Source: Botryosphaeria dothidea
Lineage: Eukaryota > Ascomycota > Dothideomycetes > Botryosphaeriales > Botryosphaeriaceae
Assembly: GCA_011503125.2 (NCBI GenBank)
Contig: WWBZ02000073.1
Span: forward strand, 1,860,001-1,924,000
DNA length: 64,000 nucleotides
Direction of reading: 5' to 3'
The translations under genes and the position numbers were made by a program. This document shows, piece by piece, positions 24,245 through 37,144 of the stretch; the first letter of the stretch is position 1; every line of letters begins with the position of its first letter. The notes under the pieces are model-generated. The model was given only the letters and a program-made list of their open reading frames with translations, did no database searches and was not told the origin of the DNA.

Positions 24245-26545
24245 ATGTCCGGCTACGAAAAGACGCAGGAACCGTATGTGTATGGTAAGTGCGGTTGGTC
24301 CATCTGACTTGTCGCTTGCCAGGGCGACGCGGTCACATCCCAGCCCGGATCGACCCGGGACGTGTACACGTGAGGACTAGTTTGTTTGACTGACCACCCA
24401 CCATCACAGATTACGCCGCCACACGACCAAATCAAGAGCAGAGCTACCCTAGCTTCGCACAGCCATCATTCGCCTCGCAGTACTCCGGCCCGCAGGCGCG
24501 CCAGTCCCATGGTCCCTCAAGCTCCGAACAGATGCCTTTTATCTCTGCCCCCCAACTAGAGGCGCGTGATGTGACCTATCAAGCCCCGTATCCTTCTTAT
24601 ATTGATGCAAGGTCGCGTCATCTCCCGGAAATAACACAATACTCACCCTCCAAGGCCCTGCATGGAGCAAAGCTCACTGTCGGCATACGCACCACCTACG
24701 ACCTCTCCATCACTTCTCCTGCCATCTACCTTTCCATAATGATCGGACACAAACGATGCAACGCCAACTTGGCGAAACTCGATACGCGCGATGGACCTTA
24801 CTTCCATTATCAAGTCACGACCGAAATCCCCCCCTTCGACGCTGCTGGCTACATGGACGGCCAGATGCCCCTCCTCCTTAACGTCGACGACGAGTACGGC
24901 CAGAGTCTCGGAGTCGTAGAGGTCGGCGACTTCACCTACGACGATGCCAGCAGCTACCAGTCTTACAGCTCCTCTTCACCTCAGGATGTTTCGCGCAAGA
25001 GAAAGATTTCTGCAGAATCCACAGACTACATGCGCTCACCACCAAAGCGCACATCGAGCCAACAGTTCTTGCCTCAGCGGACAAGCAGAGCTCCCAGCGT
25101 CTATTCAAACACACCCAGCTCCGACTCGCCCTACCTGCAAACCGGCCCAACAACCTCGTACGCTTATCCGGGCACCTACGATAGAACCCAGTCGCAGACG
25201 CGATCGTACAGCTCGCAGTACCAGCAGCAGCCGCAGAAGCTCTCCTACCAGTACTCACCAGCTCTCAGCGTCATTCAGGGACCGGTAAAGAGTTCCAGCT
25301 ATGCACCCTACGGATCATCCCCTAGCCAGTCGCTCCGCAGCCCGTCGCTCTACTCCACTCAGATGTTGGGCCGGTCGCAGACGATGCCTTCCCCTTCGTC
25401 TCTGGCAAACCCGCCGCTAATTCGTACTTCGACGTTGCAGCCCTCAGGCGCTGTCCCAGGCGCCTCTCAAGCCTTCAACCCGTATGCAATGTATCCGAAC
25501 TCGAAGGCAAACCTGAAGATCGAGGGTGACCTGGACACCATGGCCGAGGACTGGAGCCGGGAAGAGTGGGATGCGAAGCGGCGGCTCGTTCAATTCCGCC
25601 GGAGCCAGTCGGGTAGCACGATCACGACGACTTTCAAAGCGGTGTCACCGGAAGATCGAACGCCGCACAGCATCTGCATTAGCTGCATCTGGTGGGAGGA
25701 GAAGCAGGAGTGCTTTGTCACGAGCGTCGACACGATCTACCTGCTCGAATCGCTTGTCGCGGTGAGATTCACGGTAGAGGAGAAGAACCGCATCCGCAGA
25801 AACCTGGAGGGCTTCAGGCCGTTGACGGTCTCGAAGGCAAAAGCCGAGAGTGAGGAGTTTTTCAAAGTCATCATGGGCTTTCCGAACCCCAAGCCGAGGA
25901 ACATTGAGAAGGACGTGAAAGTATTCCCCTGGAAGATCCTGTCGCACGCACTCAAGAAGATCATCGGGAAATACGTATGTATATGCAATTGATGGACAGT
26001 TGACACATGCTAACAGCCGGCAGTCTGCAAGCTACTCATCGACAGCGGGCGCGCTGCCTACGCCCGTAGCCAGCTATGGAGCTGGCGGACATTCAGACAC
26101 CGGCGCAGAGCTGAGGCACACGGCGTCGCCCCGCTCGGCATCAAGCACCGCAGCGGCAGCATCGTCGGTCTACCCGTCCGGCATGACCTCGACCGCACTA
26201 TCACCCAACCTCAAGACATCAGCTGGCCTGGGGCAATCAGCAGGCCCACCCGACTTGCGCGTGTCGGTACCGCAGCTGGGCACGGGCGGATCGTCGTTGG
26301 GGCAATGGGGAACGGCCCAGCACGCACCACCACCCCAGTACTCGACGGGGCTCTCGGCGGGCGCAGGACGAAGCTCGTGGGACTTTGCCGCCTACATCGA
26401 AGCATCGCCGGCCGGGTCGACGACATTGCCCGGCGGCCAGGCGCTGCAGCTGCAGCGGACGGACATGGGCGGCGAGGGCGTGCAAGGCTCAGTGGCCGGG
26501 CCTGAGGCGTATCAGCAGTATGGTCAGCGGACCTCGCGGTCGTGA
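24245..26545 (+). CDS. medA: Medusa (MedA) developmental regulator
   Basis: Three exons, 24245-24284, 24410-25974 and 26024-26545, give 708 residues. Introns use GTAAGT and GTATGT donors and CACAG/GGCAG acceptors. The N-terminus (MSGYEKTQEPYVYDYAATRP) and the conserved core at about residues 380-545, including RRLVQFRRSQSGSTI, CIWWEEKQECFVTSVDTIYL and VFPWKILSHALKKIIGKY, match the Medusa family (Aspergillus medA, Magnaporthe ACR1, Fusarium REN1, Ustilago med1). The middle is rich in Ser, Tyr, Gln and Pro, with a basic KRK cluster near residue 160 that may be a nuclear signal. Family knowledge: MedA is a nuclear regulator of conidiophore patterning, adherence and, in some species, virulence and sexual development; it carries no classical DNA-binding domain. 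The 5' exon codes for only 13 residues. The gene has 10.1 kb of apparently non-coding DNA upstream and 4.4 kb downstream. Confidence 0.93.
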
Positions 26546-27494
26546 AGGAGAGGGTGTGGTGCGCGTCCGGCTGATCAGCACGACGTTGATCATGCGCCTT
26601 CCTGGCCGCTGGGGCTGGCGGGTGGTCTAGCCGCTTGCAGCCGCTAGCGCCCAAAACACCGCCTCGCGCCGCCGACGACAGGCATCACCACCAACCCCGA
26701 CCTGCCCTCTCCCGCTCCGGCTCGCCCTCTGGTCCTGCAGCCTGAGTCGAAACACGCCACGGTCGCCCTGCAGCCGCAGCAACATGATGCGCAGTCGTCA
26801 GCGTCCTCCACTCACGCGTCCCTCTGCTCCTTTCCCCAGCCCGCCCCGTGCACATCTCCCGACTTCCGGCTCGTCCATCTAGCTCCTTCAGGATCTCCTC
26901 TCGGCTTGGCGCGTTTGGTGGTTTCGTGTGGGTTTGAATGATCGTCTTCGCTTTTTCCTTCACCTTCTTCCGTCCGTCCCCTGCTCCACTCGTCGTTGAC
27001 TCCGCTTTTGGCCATGTCGAGCTTGCGTCGGGGCAGTCAGCCTGGACAGGACTAGCAGCTTTTTCTCTATCAGCGAAATACCCTGTACCCCACCTCGACT
27101 CTGCTTGCTGCTCCTTCCCTGCCGCGGGCAATGCACGATCGCATAATCGCGAGGCGCAGAGGGCCCTTTGAATTGTCCGCGTTGCTCATCGTTCTGCTGT
27201 GCGGTCCTCTGGATTTTGAGGACTCGGCTTCATTTCAAGGTATTTCCTTACGTTGGCACCATACCCATATTTTGCATGCATCCATATACCAGCATTTGTT
27301 ATCGGGAAAGACCTACGGCGTCGCGCAAACTAGATTCAGGACGGTGCAATTGGCGGAGAACTGTGCGGTTGGCGAGACTCTTGGATTTAGGCAAGGCATA
27401 CAACAACATCACGGCGGCGTCATTGTCGCTCCACTTTTCTTTTCCTTCTTCGTCGGATCGTATTCCTTTCTCTGTGCTTTCTCTTTGATCCTTG

Positions 27495-27529
<35 letters not shown>

Positions 27530-30500
27530 CTTTTCTCAGTCATCCATTATCTCTCAGTCCGTGCGCATGGCCGTTGACCGCTTTTCTTGGCTCTGCCATC
27601 GATGGGCTGGCCAATTAATAATATACTTAGACTTTACCTTTCTTTTTTTCCCCTCTTCCTGCACATCGGCTGGTTCCACTTTATTTCGACGACAACAAGT
27701 CCGATGGCGCCCGCCTGCGGTGCGCACTCGCCACTTCTCTTCTCCCGCTCTCTTATTTCGGCTAGTGTCTCTTTTCGGAACTTCAGCGATGGGTAGCGGC
27801 GCCTTGGTTCGGAGTGCTTGTCAGCACATGCACAGCTTTTAACAGGGGTCCTCTGGGCATGAGGACGCGCGAATATCATAGACGGTGGAGGAACATGGGT
27901 GAACGAGCGGCATGATACGGTTTTCACGCTCATTCACACGCTACAGAGGCACATGGGCATAGAATTGAGGCATGAAATGCATGGTTGGGAAGGGATTGGG
28001 GTGGGGTGTTGTTCTGCTGCTTCACTCTCGGGGCGCTTCTACGCGCCCTGATAGGCTGATTAGATTCGTATTCAGTCCACACCAACTAGGGTCTCTCAAC
28101 CACCGTGCACATTCGTTTTTCTCTCCACGCCTTGACGTTCGCATAACCTCTCCGGGCCTGTTCCCCGTAGGCCGCTGATATGCAGCCGACGTACACCCAA
28201 GGACCAGGCACCGCTGCCTTGCTACGAACGCGCCGCGTGGCCAACGACGACGGCCAGCTGGATTACGTATTCGCTAAGTGGCGGAGCTGCTCGAGCGATG
28301 CTTTTCTTTTTTTACTGTCCGAACACCGTCGATGACTTCAACAGCCACGGTCTCACGGAAGAATTTAGGCATGGCTTGCGCCCTGTCTCTTCCCTTCCCT
28401 TTCTTTCTTTCCGGCCTGCCGGGTCCTGTGTAGCACCGCCCGACGACGCCACGCCTCGGACCTTTTAACCAACCACCCAATTTACCGGCGTACTTTTCCT
28501 TTTGTTGTGTTTTTTTTTGCGGGCGTGGGCACCGTTGGTCGCAAGGCCGTTTTGACTAGCGCAGGTCATATCTTGTTCCCATCTGGCTCTGCCCTGCCCT
28601 GTCTGCAGCGCACGCCTTGCTGCCGGTCTGCTGCCTAGGATGTTCGCTGTTGTGCCACCAACCGCTCTACTAATCACAAGCCTCGCCCATCCTCCATGAT
28701 CTTCGAATGACTCCTTCACATCGAGATTCTTTTTTCCTTCACGCAAGGGTTGATCAAAATCCCTCACAACCGACCGGTGCCCAGGTCACAAAGAACTGAC
28801 TTTCCCACCCCGCCCGAACCGGCGGGGCGACGGCGAGGCGAGCGCTCCCGGAAGGGTTACCCGCCGTGCCCAAAGACGAGACAGGTAGTGTAGCTAAAAC
28901 TTTCTTTTCGCTGTAACCAAGAAACCCTCTTTTTAAGCGCCCGGGCCGCCGCCGGCCCGCGCTACCTACTTTCTTTATTGCGTTCTTCGATTTCCAATTG
29001 GTGATCCATATTCCATGGGCCAGGCAGCGAGCCTTCCAGCCGTATTGGTGGTCAAAGTGTCACGGACGTGCACGTACGAGTCCTGTTTTTGCACACACAC
29101 ACACAGCGCGCGCAACGCACATGCAATCAAGCGGCCCGTCGAGGAAGATCAAATAAGACAAATTAAAGAACCTTAAAGGCTGACAGCAGCAAGCAGAGGG
29201 GGGGGGGGTGGGGCGTGGAGGCTTGTGCGCGCGCACATATACGAGCGATGCATGTATGTACAAGGCACACAGAGATGTGCGCGCCAGGCACACGCTTTTT
29301 TCACAATCCATGACGCAGCGACAGGCACGTTGCTGATTGAACCAATGGCGAGCTTGAGGGGATACATACTTTGTACGTTGTATCAGCAAAGTAAGCTCGA
29401 CGCACAACTCTCTGCCCCGTCACATCCGCTTTCTTTCTTTTGTTCTGTGCTCCTTCTCGCTTTTCCCCTCTTTGCGGTGCCTGGGAGCCGCGGCTATTTT
29501 GCTGCTGCTGTCATCTGTTGCTTCGCTTTTGCCAATAAGCTTCAAAAGGAACACCTCTTGTCTCGTCTCTCGTCCCAACGGCAGCTTGCAGACCTTGTTG
29601 TCCCTCTGTGTGATGTTCCAGCGTTTTCCACACAACTCTGCTTCCCACGAGGCAGCTATGCGACATCATCCAGAACATAAAGCACGTGGGTGCGTGTGCG
29701 CCGCAAGAACAGACACGGGAAACGAGGAAAAGACGACGTGAACCACGGCAGCTATTTTTACGGGGCGACGACCGACCAGGGGGCGGGAGCGTTGCGAGGA
29801 AGGCGATCCTTCGCCATGCGAGAGTTCGTTGGTGGCGCAGAAGCGTTTTTTTTTCTGCCTAGCCCGCGCAAGGGATGTTGGTGTGTGTCGTGCGGGGAGA
29901 TGGCAAACCGAAATGTGATGAACTGTTCCCTCGTCTCTCGTCGCCCAGGCGCGTTTGGGTGAGTGCTCTTTGCGTGAAGGGATTGGTCAATCGGTCTTTC
30001 TCGAACGTGGACGCGTGGTGTGGGAGGGGCTTTGATGACGACGTTGACGGGTGCCGTGGACGATTGTTGGTCCATCGAGGGAAGGTCAGTGGTGATGGTG
30101 GAGGGAGGCGTCAGCCAGGCAACACTCGAGCTCACCAACCAACCAGCGCACTCTTGGTGATGTCTTACGTTCGCGCGGACAGCTCTCGATCTTGCGTTCG
30201 CAGGATGGCCTGGCCTCCCTCCGCTGCACATCACCGTTCTGGCTCCCGCCCCGCGAGATTTAGATGCTCGTGCCTGTGCGCGCGCGCCTACCATGGCCGC
30301 CGCCGCATGCCGTTTGGACAAGGTGAGACAGCGGGACGGGTGTCCTTCCCGCCTGAAGGTTGCCGTCGGTTTGTGATAGTGATCGGATTCAGATGGCGCG
30401 CATACGCGTCCGGTCAGGTGACTGTGATGGCGTCCGGTTCGCCAGGAACTTCACCTTGGGGGTGTTGTGATGTCGGCGGGGTCCGGCTCCCGTAGCTGCG

Positions 30501-30988
30501 GGGTTCCGCCGGGGCACAGCGCGTAGCCGGGATGGTCGCGGACATTGCCGCCGGCATGGATGGGTAGGTGGATGGAAGTGCACCGGCTTTTCGATGGGCA
30601 AGTGTGACTTGTGCGACTTGGTGCGACTGTGATGGTCGGGACGGGAATCAGCGAATGATGCTGCGCACGTTTGGAGTGTTCTAGTCTGGTCGGTTGGCGT
30701 CGGCAAACGCTGTATGAGCAATTAATCTTCACGGTGCCGAATCTATGCTCTTTGCGTCGTTTGGGGCAATCTCCGTTCGGGGTGACATTCGCTTGGAGAC
30801 GAAGAGATCTTGTGTATGCAACTGCAGTTTCGAGACTCTGGTTTGTGATACATGGTATCGGTGCAACCATTGAGAACCGAGAGACTGGGATGGAAACAAT
30901 CAATGTTCATACAGTGAATAAACAAACTCGAGAATCATAACTCATCAATAATTCCGCCTGGTATCAATGCAATCTATGCCCCGCCCCC
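26546..30988. other. 4.4 kb region without a supported gene, downstream of medA
   Basis: This holds the medA 3' UTR at the left and the 3' flank of the convergent SERINC gene at the right. I found no gene on either strand. It contains a (CAT)11 array at 27495-27527, a short CA tract near 29093-29106 and an 11-G run at 29208-29218. Short open frames inside are unsupported. Confidence 0.55.
27495..27527. repeat. (CAT)11 microsatellite
   Basis: Eleven perfect CAT units in non-coding DNA downstream of medA. In one frame it would encode poly-His, but nothing else supports coding. Confidence 0.95.
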
Positions 30989-32594
30989 TCAATAATCAAA
31001 TCTTTCCGGCAAAACAATCGGCGCGACCAGGCTCCAGATATAGATTCCGTAACAAGCCCACGCGCTCAAAATCTTCGCCCAACTTGCCCAGTACGTGCGT
31101 CCCACAGCAACAAATCCATCATTCTCGGCAGTGGGATCAAAGTTCATGGTCAAAAGCGTAGCAACATACGCGGTTGCGAGCAAAAAGATGATGTGGAAGA
31201 GCGAGTAGTTGTACTGTGTGGAGTTGCGCTCGTCGTCGCGGCTGTGGTTACCGTCATCGGATTCATCGTCCGAGTCATCGTCCAAAGCGCTGGCTGGCAG
31301 ACTGCCACTCTCCACGGCCGCACGGAGCGCAGCCTGGCGCATTTCCCGACGGCTTTCGGGCTGTTGAGTAACAAGTCCATGCTCGTAGTCCTCCGTGGGA
31401 AGAGACGCATAAGGGTTGCCTTGAGCGCCAAGCGCCAGGCCGTAGGTTGCGGCACGGGTAGTCGTGTAGGCGACGGTTACGAAGGTGACAATGGCGCCGA
31501 TGACGATGCTGGCGCGCCTGGTGCCCCGTGCGCGGATAAGCGGATTGCACTTGTGGTCATCCGGTTCCATTCCGACGGCAGACATGGTGAGGTAGGTGCA
31601 GTAAATGGCGACCATAGCCGATTGCGCCAGGCCGGCCCGAGGGTTGACCTCCTGTACGCTGGGATGGACGGATACGATTGACGCGAAGAGGAGCAAAATC
31701 AGGTTGATCTAAATTGGTAAGCATGGAGTCGCGCGACAGGTAGTACGGAGTTTACTTACCGTGATGGCAGCCTGGTTCATGGAGCATCCACCATGGGCAA
31801 AGAAAACATACATGACTATGGTCATGGCCAGCGAGGCAACATACATGGAAGCAGTTGAGCCAATCAAAAGCCAGGTCCACATTCTCGAGCCAGTGGTCTC
31901 AATCTTATCCTGGCAGTACTCGGCCCAGTTGTGGGCCAAATCGACCAGCAGGATGAGGCCGAGCAGCAGGAACAGAATGGAGCCGATGAGGGCCAGGTAG
32001 CTGCCCCATGTTACGAAAAAGCCCTCTGGAATCAGGAAGCTGATGACAATGAGGCCCAGCCAGGCGATAATCTTGGGGCCCCAGAAGCCGTTCTGGATGG
32101 GCGCACGGCCGTCCTTCGATGACCTAACGCCAAGCAAAATGATGGCCAAGATGGCGTGGAAGAAGCCAAGGGCAAAGTTGAAACGATGCACGGCGACGTA
32201 TCCATAGCACTCGGTCCCGCCGCACTTGAAATCCATGTAGTCAAGAGTGAGATGTTGCAGCTTCTTGATGGCCCAGTCGGTGAGCATGATCCACGAGACG
32301 ATCGAGTTGACGAGCAGGATGAGGGCGTAGGCGATACGGGTGGCCATGCTAGACAGCGGTCAGCGTGGGCGCATGAGGGCGCGAAGGAGGAGGTGTGTAT
32401 GTGCACCTGTTTTGGCACTTCCCACAGGCACTGCACACGGCAGAGCAGGTGGCGGCTCCACAGCATGATGCGGCGAACGTCGCAACCTAGAAAGAGGCGT
32501 CAACGACGGGGTAGCAGGGCGCGGACTGAGGGCAGACACATACCGTGCCGATGCTGGGCAGGGCCAGGAAGGGGATGGAGAGCGCAGCTCCCAT
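30989..32594 (-). CDS. tms1: SERINC/Tms1 family membrane protein
   Basis: Four exons on the minus strand, 32594-32544, 32486-32407, 32348-31760 and 31708-30989, give 479 residues, the usual family size. The protein begins MGAALSIPFLALPSIGTVAT, followed by the cysteine-rich SCCGAATCSAVCSACGKC block that marks SERINC proteins, then about ten membrane segments. Family motifs include LTDWAIKKLQHLTLDY, the YCTYLTMSAVGMEPDDHKCNP stretch before the acidic cytosolic loop, and the C-terminal SLFHIIFLLATAYVATLLTMN segment. SERINCs act in endomembranes and have been linked to serine incorporation into phosphatidylserine and sphingolipids and, more recently, to lipid scrambling; fungal Tms1 is little studied. 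An acidic loop (DDDSDDESDDGN) precedes the last membrane segments. It is divergent from the MFS gene, sharing a 527 bp promoter. Confidence 0.93.
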
Positions 32595-33121
32595 GGTGAC
32601 GGCGTGAGTGGGCGGTGGTGGTGATGATGCGGGTCGTGAGGTCGCAGCAGCGATGGGCGAGATGTTGTTACGCAACTGTGCAGCGGAGGGCTCAGGCAGA
32701 GCGCGGAGGCCACGCGCCCCGTGGCTTGGCAGGCCGCGCAGGGCTGCACGGGCGGCACCCGCGAGCCGGCTTGGGCGCAGGGAGCTCCAGTTATCTCCGC
32801 TGTCGCAAATAATGTCACGATGGGCACTGGCTGGGTAGGTGTGTACGTGTCAATCCCTCTCCCACGGCTCAGGAGCCTGCGACTGTCTCTGCGTTTAAAG
32901 CTCGCCCCGGAGCAAGCCTTGCCAGGGTGCTGACTGACACCTGGCCGCCGCGTTTCTTGTCAACAACCTTCCGCAAACCTTCATTCTCCGCGCCCTCCGC
33001 TCTCTCCCTGCTCCGACCTCCGACCTCCGAGCACCGCAACACCACGTCGCTCGCTTCAATGCCCCGCTGAGAGGATTGCAACCCGGCCGCCCTGAGTCTT
33101 CCGGACCCCGGACGACCCAAA
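32595..33121. promoter_or_regulatory. Divergent promoter between SERINC and MFS genes
   Basis: A 527 bp spacer between two outward-facing genes. The right half (about 32930-33060) is C/T-rich on the plus strand, as expected before the MFS start. No clear TATA box was seen. Confidence 0.6.
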
Positions 33122-34973
33122 ATGATCAAAGATCCTACCGACGAGCGGTCGCACCGCAAAACCCGCATCCTCTCCACCGTTGCCGCCGTTATCGTTGCTC
33201 TGGCCGCCGGAACCAACGTAAGTCGGGCCCAATAGTCGCCCTTAAGCTCTGCTGCGTTCTAACTGCCTGTCAGTATGCCTATTCGGCATGGGCGCCGCAA
33301 TTCGCGGACAGGTTGCGTCTTACTGCCACCCAGAGCAATCTGATCGTAAGCTCCCACTCAGCTACCTACCCCCCACTTTGCGGACAAATTCTGAGAAAGA
33401 TAGGGTGCCGCGGGTAACATCGGCATGTATGCCACGGGAATTCCAGTAGGCATGCTGGTGGACAGCAAAGGTCCACGCCCTGCTGCCTTCCTCGGTGCAA
33501 CACTTTTGTTCCTGGGTTATTTCCCCCTCCAGAAAGGTGGGTCGCACGTCTTCATTATTCCTGCGATAAATTCCGGCTCATGCGAAAGTAGCATACGACC
33601 ATGGCCCGGGGTACATGAGCGTAACGACAATGTCGTTCCTATCCTTCTTGACAGGTGTTGGGAGCTCGTCGGCGTCAGGAGCAGGCTTGAAGACTGCCGC
33701 TCTCAGCTGGCCACACCATCGTGGAACCGCAACCGCGTTTCCGCTTTCTGCCTTCGGCCTCAGTGCCTTCTTTTTCACCACCATCTCTCGAATTGCTTTT
33801 CCCGGAGATACTTCAAGCTTCCTTCTCTTGCTTTCCTTTGCCACGTTTGGCATGACTTTTGTCGGAGCATTTTTCTTGCATATAGTTTCTGGTTCAGCAT
33901 CATATACAGCGCTCCCGGTCAGTGAAGCTCGACCGGAACAGCATCATCTTCATCGTACAAAGTCGCGAGACAGTAATGCTAGCTCTAAGAGCTACTACCC
34001 AGAAGCAGGTAAGCAAAACCGTTCACTTGTTAGTCCCACGAGATTTGCTCGAGGGCAGCTGCCGACCCAGTGCTGGACAGAGAACGAGGTGCCCGATGCG
34101 CCAGACAACGAGGCGTCCGAGTCGTCCTCCCTCATTTCTGAGCCCGGCGACATACCACCGAAGCCTACTGCAAGCCATGATGATGAACACGACTCACATC
34201 GTCCAGATATCTCAGGTATCCGTCTGCTCCGCACGCTTGAGTGCTGGCAGCTCTTCATCGTTCTCGGTTTGTTGACGGGAATTGGTCTAATGACTATCAA
34301 GTGAGTCGACGACGGAACCAAGATATTCAACTCACACATGCTGATCGAAAACAGTAATATCGGCCACGACGCTCAAGCCTTGTGGTCTCACTACGACGAC
34401 AGTGTTTCCAAGGGTTTCATTGGAGCGAAGCAACTCGCTCAGGTTTCCATAATTTCCATTGGATCCTTCCTTGGCCGTCTGGCCTCAGGCATAGGCTCCG
34501 ACGCCCTCGTAAAGAAGCTGAACATGTCACGATTCTGGTGCCTTGTCGTATCGGCGCTCATCTTCACTCTCGCACAATTCACCGCCATGAGAGTTGAAAA
34601 CCCCAACCACCTGTGGCTGGTATCGAGCTTGACAGGTCTGGGATACGGCGCGCTCTTCGGCGTCTTCCCATCCATCGTTGCTGATGCTTTTGGAGTTCAC
34701 GTTATGACACAGAACTGGGGATTCATGACCCTCTCGCCCGTCATCAGCGGCAACGTTTTCAACCTGTGCTACGGCAGCATCTTTGATGCCCACAGCACGC
34801 CGCTAGACGGAGGCGACCGCGAGTGCACCGAGGGGCTGTCTTGCTACAGCTCGGCTTACGGGATCACGCTGGTGGCCAGCATCTTGGGCGTCTTTTTGAT
34901 CCTGTGGACCATGCGCCACGAGCGCGCCGTCAAGCGCAAGGAGATGGAGGAGCGCAACTCGCACAATGCGTGA
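33122..34973 (+). CDS. Nodulin-like MFS transporter
   Basis: Five exons, 33122-33217, 33274-33345, 33404-33536, 33592-34300 and 34355-34973, give 542 residues. About 12 membrane segments fall into two halves joined by a long hydrophilic, acidic loop (about residues 210-310). The first half has TNYAYSAWAPQFADRLRLTA, the GAAGNIGMYATGIPVGMLVD stretch and a DSKGPR inter-helix loop, all typical of the nodulin-like/Mch1-type branch of the major facilitator superfamily (yeast YMR155W-like). The second half has GSFLGRLASGIGSD and GLGYGALFGVFPSIVADAFG. The substrate is unknown; monocarboxylate-like cargo is often proposed but not shown. The exon 4 acceptor is a tandem AAG-TAG, so isoforms differing by one residue (K-A-Y or K-V-A-Y) are possible; TAG at 33589-33591 was preferred. 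The membrane protein SERINC lies head to head with it. Confidence 0.88.
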
Positions 34974-37144
34974 GGCGGATGCAACCCGGCCGGACGCAGC
35001 TCCGTCGTCCTTTTTTTTTTCCGGGAAGGCGCTGCGGGGGTCTCGGAAGACATGACGCCGCATTCGTTACTAGATTTCTTTTATTTATTGGTCAATATCA
35101 TTTCTTTGCTCTTTCATTTTTCCTCGCGTAGAAAGGTCGGCGGACATGTTGGTTGCGGGTGGCTTTCTTCTGCGGGAGTACATTGGCGTTGGCGCAATAT
35201 CCTGAACCTGCTTTCCTTTTTTTTCATTCCATTGATCCCCTTCTCTAACATCTTCATCTCCTTTTCGATGCGGAATAAATAGCCGGGGGAAAGGAGGAGC
35301 TGGCTGTTAGCAGCTGACGGGAGCGGACCTGTACAAACAGCGAAAAAGGATTGTTGTTCCAATTTCGGCGGTCTCTTTCCGAGACGTCCAATTCTTCCGT
35401 CTTCCCCTTCCAATTCGTCCCCCAAGGACGTCAGCTTCACGTTCCTCCGTCTCGTTCCTCCCCTCTCTCTATGCATGTGGGTTCCTGTGGTAAGATGTAA
35501 CACCGACAGGGATGGCGAGGGTGGGAGGAGGAAGGCATTGTTCATTGTCGATGCGCTTTCTGCTGTCACCGATGCTGCAGCCTGTTTGCCTGCTTGCCTG
35601 TTGTGCTCCATGCGCGTGTGGTTTCCCTTTGGCTGTTTGTCTCGCAAGGCATGTGGCGTTCTGAGACAAGAGGGTCAGATCTTATTTTCCACACTCCTCC
35701 CTTCTTCTCCTTGGTTTCCGAGCAGGAGGTAAAGAGTAGTGTCTGTTGTGGCAGCTGAAGGCGCGCGTGAGGAAAGGGAGGGAGGCGTTCATGGAGGGGT
35801 GACGTGCATTGCATGTACCGTGCGTGGTGCTGCTTGTCTTGGCCGCGCCCGGATGAAGGCGAGACACCTTTGTCGCACTTCTGACAAGACGCGGGCGTGA
35901 CTGTGCTACGGAGCGCAGCTGCCCGCCTGTCAGACGCTGGCGGCGACCGCCGTGGGAGAAGGGATCCACTCACACCTCACACGCTATCTCCGCGAGCGGA
36001 AAGGAGGAGAGGGGGCGGGTTGGTGAGAGGTGCAATGAATGGCCGGATGGTTGCACCGGCCGAGCGGTTGGGTTCGAGATGGTTGCGCCGTCAGCTGGCT
36101 AGCAGGAAGGAAGAGCGCCGCCGGACGTGGGCAAAGGGGCTGCGTGGGAGAGGTCGTACGTTCGGCGTGGGTGAGATGCGACGGGAGCCAGGCCGGCATG
36201 CTGCTGAATCCCCTTTGTTCGGTGGAATCTGGGTTCGCCCTGGCTCTCTGGTTATCGTCGATGGTGGTGACCTGCTGGGGCTTCCCGTTTCGGTTTCTGC
36301 CGCGCCGATCGTGTGGGTTGTGGTTGTTACGCCGTTTTGTAAAGTTTTCCTCGTACCGGGGTTTCGTTCGTCTCAGGAGGTCTCGTGGCTGTGTGATGGG
36401 CAAGGTTGGGGACGTGTGGCTTTTCTCTGCGTGGTTTTCGGACGGGGCCTTTCTGCGGTATAAGTGCTTTTTGATGGTTCGGTTGCGCAACGTTGTGGGT
36501 CGATGGTGTTTTGGGCATACGTATGGGGCATTTCGTATAGAGTAGACGATAGAACACCGCAAATCTTACATTCGGGCAAGCTTTCCAGTAGACGAGCAGA
36601 CGGAGCGAGATTGTTTTATTATACACGGCCTGCTGGACGGGTTCTGCTGTTGCTCCGAGGTCTTGTCTCGTCCACTAAAGTCATGTCGCTTCTTCGACAG
36701 ACTGTGGCTCACCGGTCCACCTATAACCCATGTAGTGCGTGAGATGAGACAGCTAGTTTTCTTCACGACTGTGCGTGGTGTTCAGCAGAAACGGTCATCC
36801 ATGTTGAATCAGACCGCTCTCGAGCTTTTCAGGCTGAGACTTTTCGCGAACGTATAAATATCCGCAGAAGCCCGTCTAGCTTGAGATAGCCTTGCAGATT
36901 CAACGGGGAGGACACAGCAGAGTTCAAGAGTCTGGAAATACGGGAAGGTATAGAATGGGGAGGGGCATCGATCACGATGTCGTCGCCGGGAACGCACGGA
37001 TCTAATCGATAAGTCAGCGGTCAAACGACTCTCGTCCCCACGTCAGGTCAATCGCACAACTCACGACAACACCAACATCCAAAGACTCCGCCATTGCCAT
37101 CGGGCCACGCTTCCCCCCCCCCCCCCCACCATCAGCCACGTCCA
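34974..37144. other. 2.2 kb intergenic region, no supported gene
   Basis: The left part should be the 3' UTR of the MFS gene; the right part leads to imp2. Open frames on both strands (for example 35114-35647 minus and 35897-36463 plus) have no domain, membrane pattern or splice support. A 15-C run lies at 37113-37127. Confidence 0.55.
37113..37127. repeat. C15 homopolymer in the imp2 leader
   Basis: Fifteen consecutive C, ending 17 bp before the imp2 ATG at 37145. Such a tract is prone to length variation and sequencing error. It does not affect the chosen reading frame, because the ATG is downstream. Confidence 0.9.

Noticed and set aside
27495..27527. Poly-His coding potential of the (CAT)11 array
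   Set aside because: The surrounding frame has no other coding signal; it is a microsatellite in non-coding DNA.
35114..36463. Possible genes between the MFS and imp2 genes
   Set aside because: Frames of up to 188 codons on both strands have no recognisable motif, signal peptide, membrane pattern or splice support.
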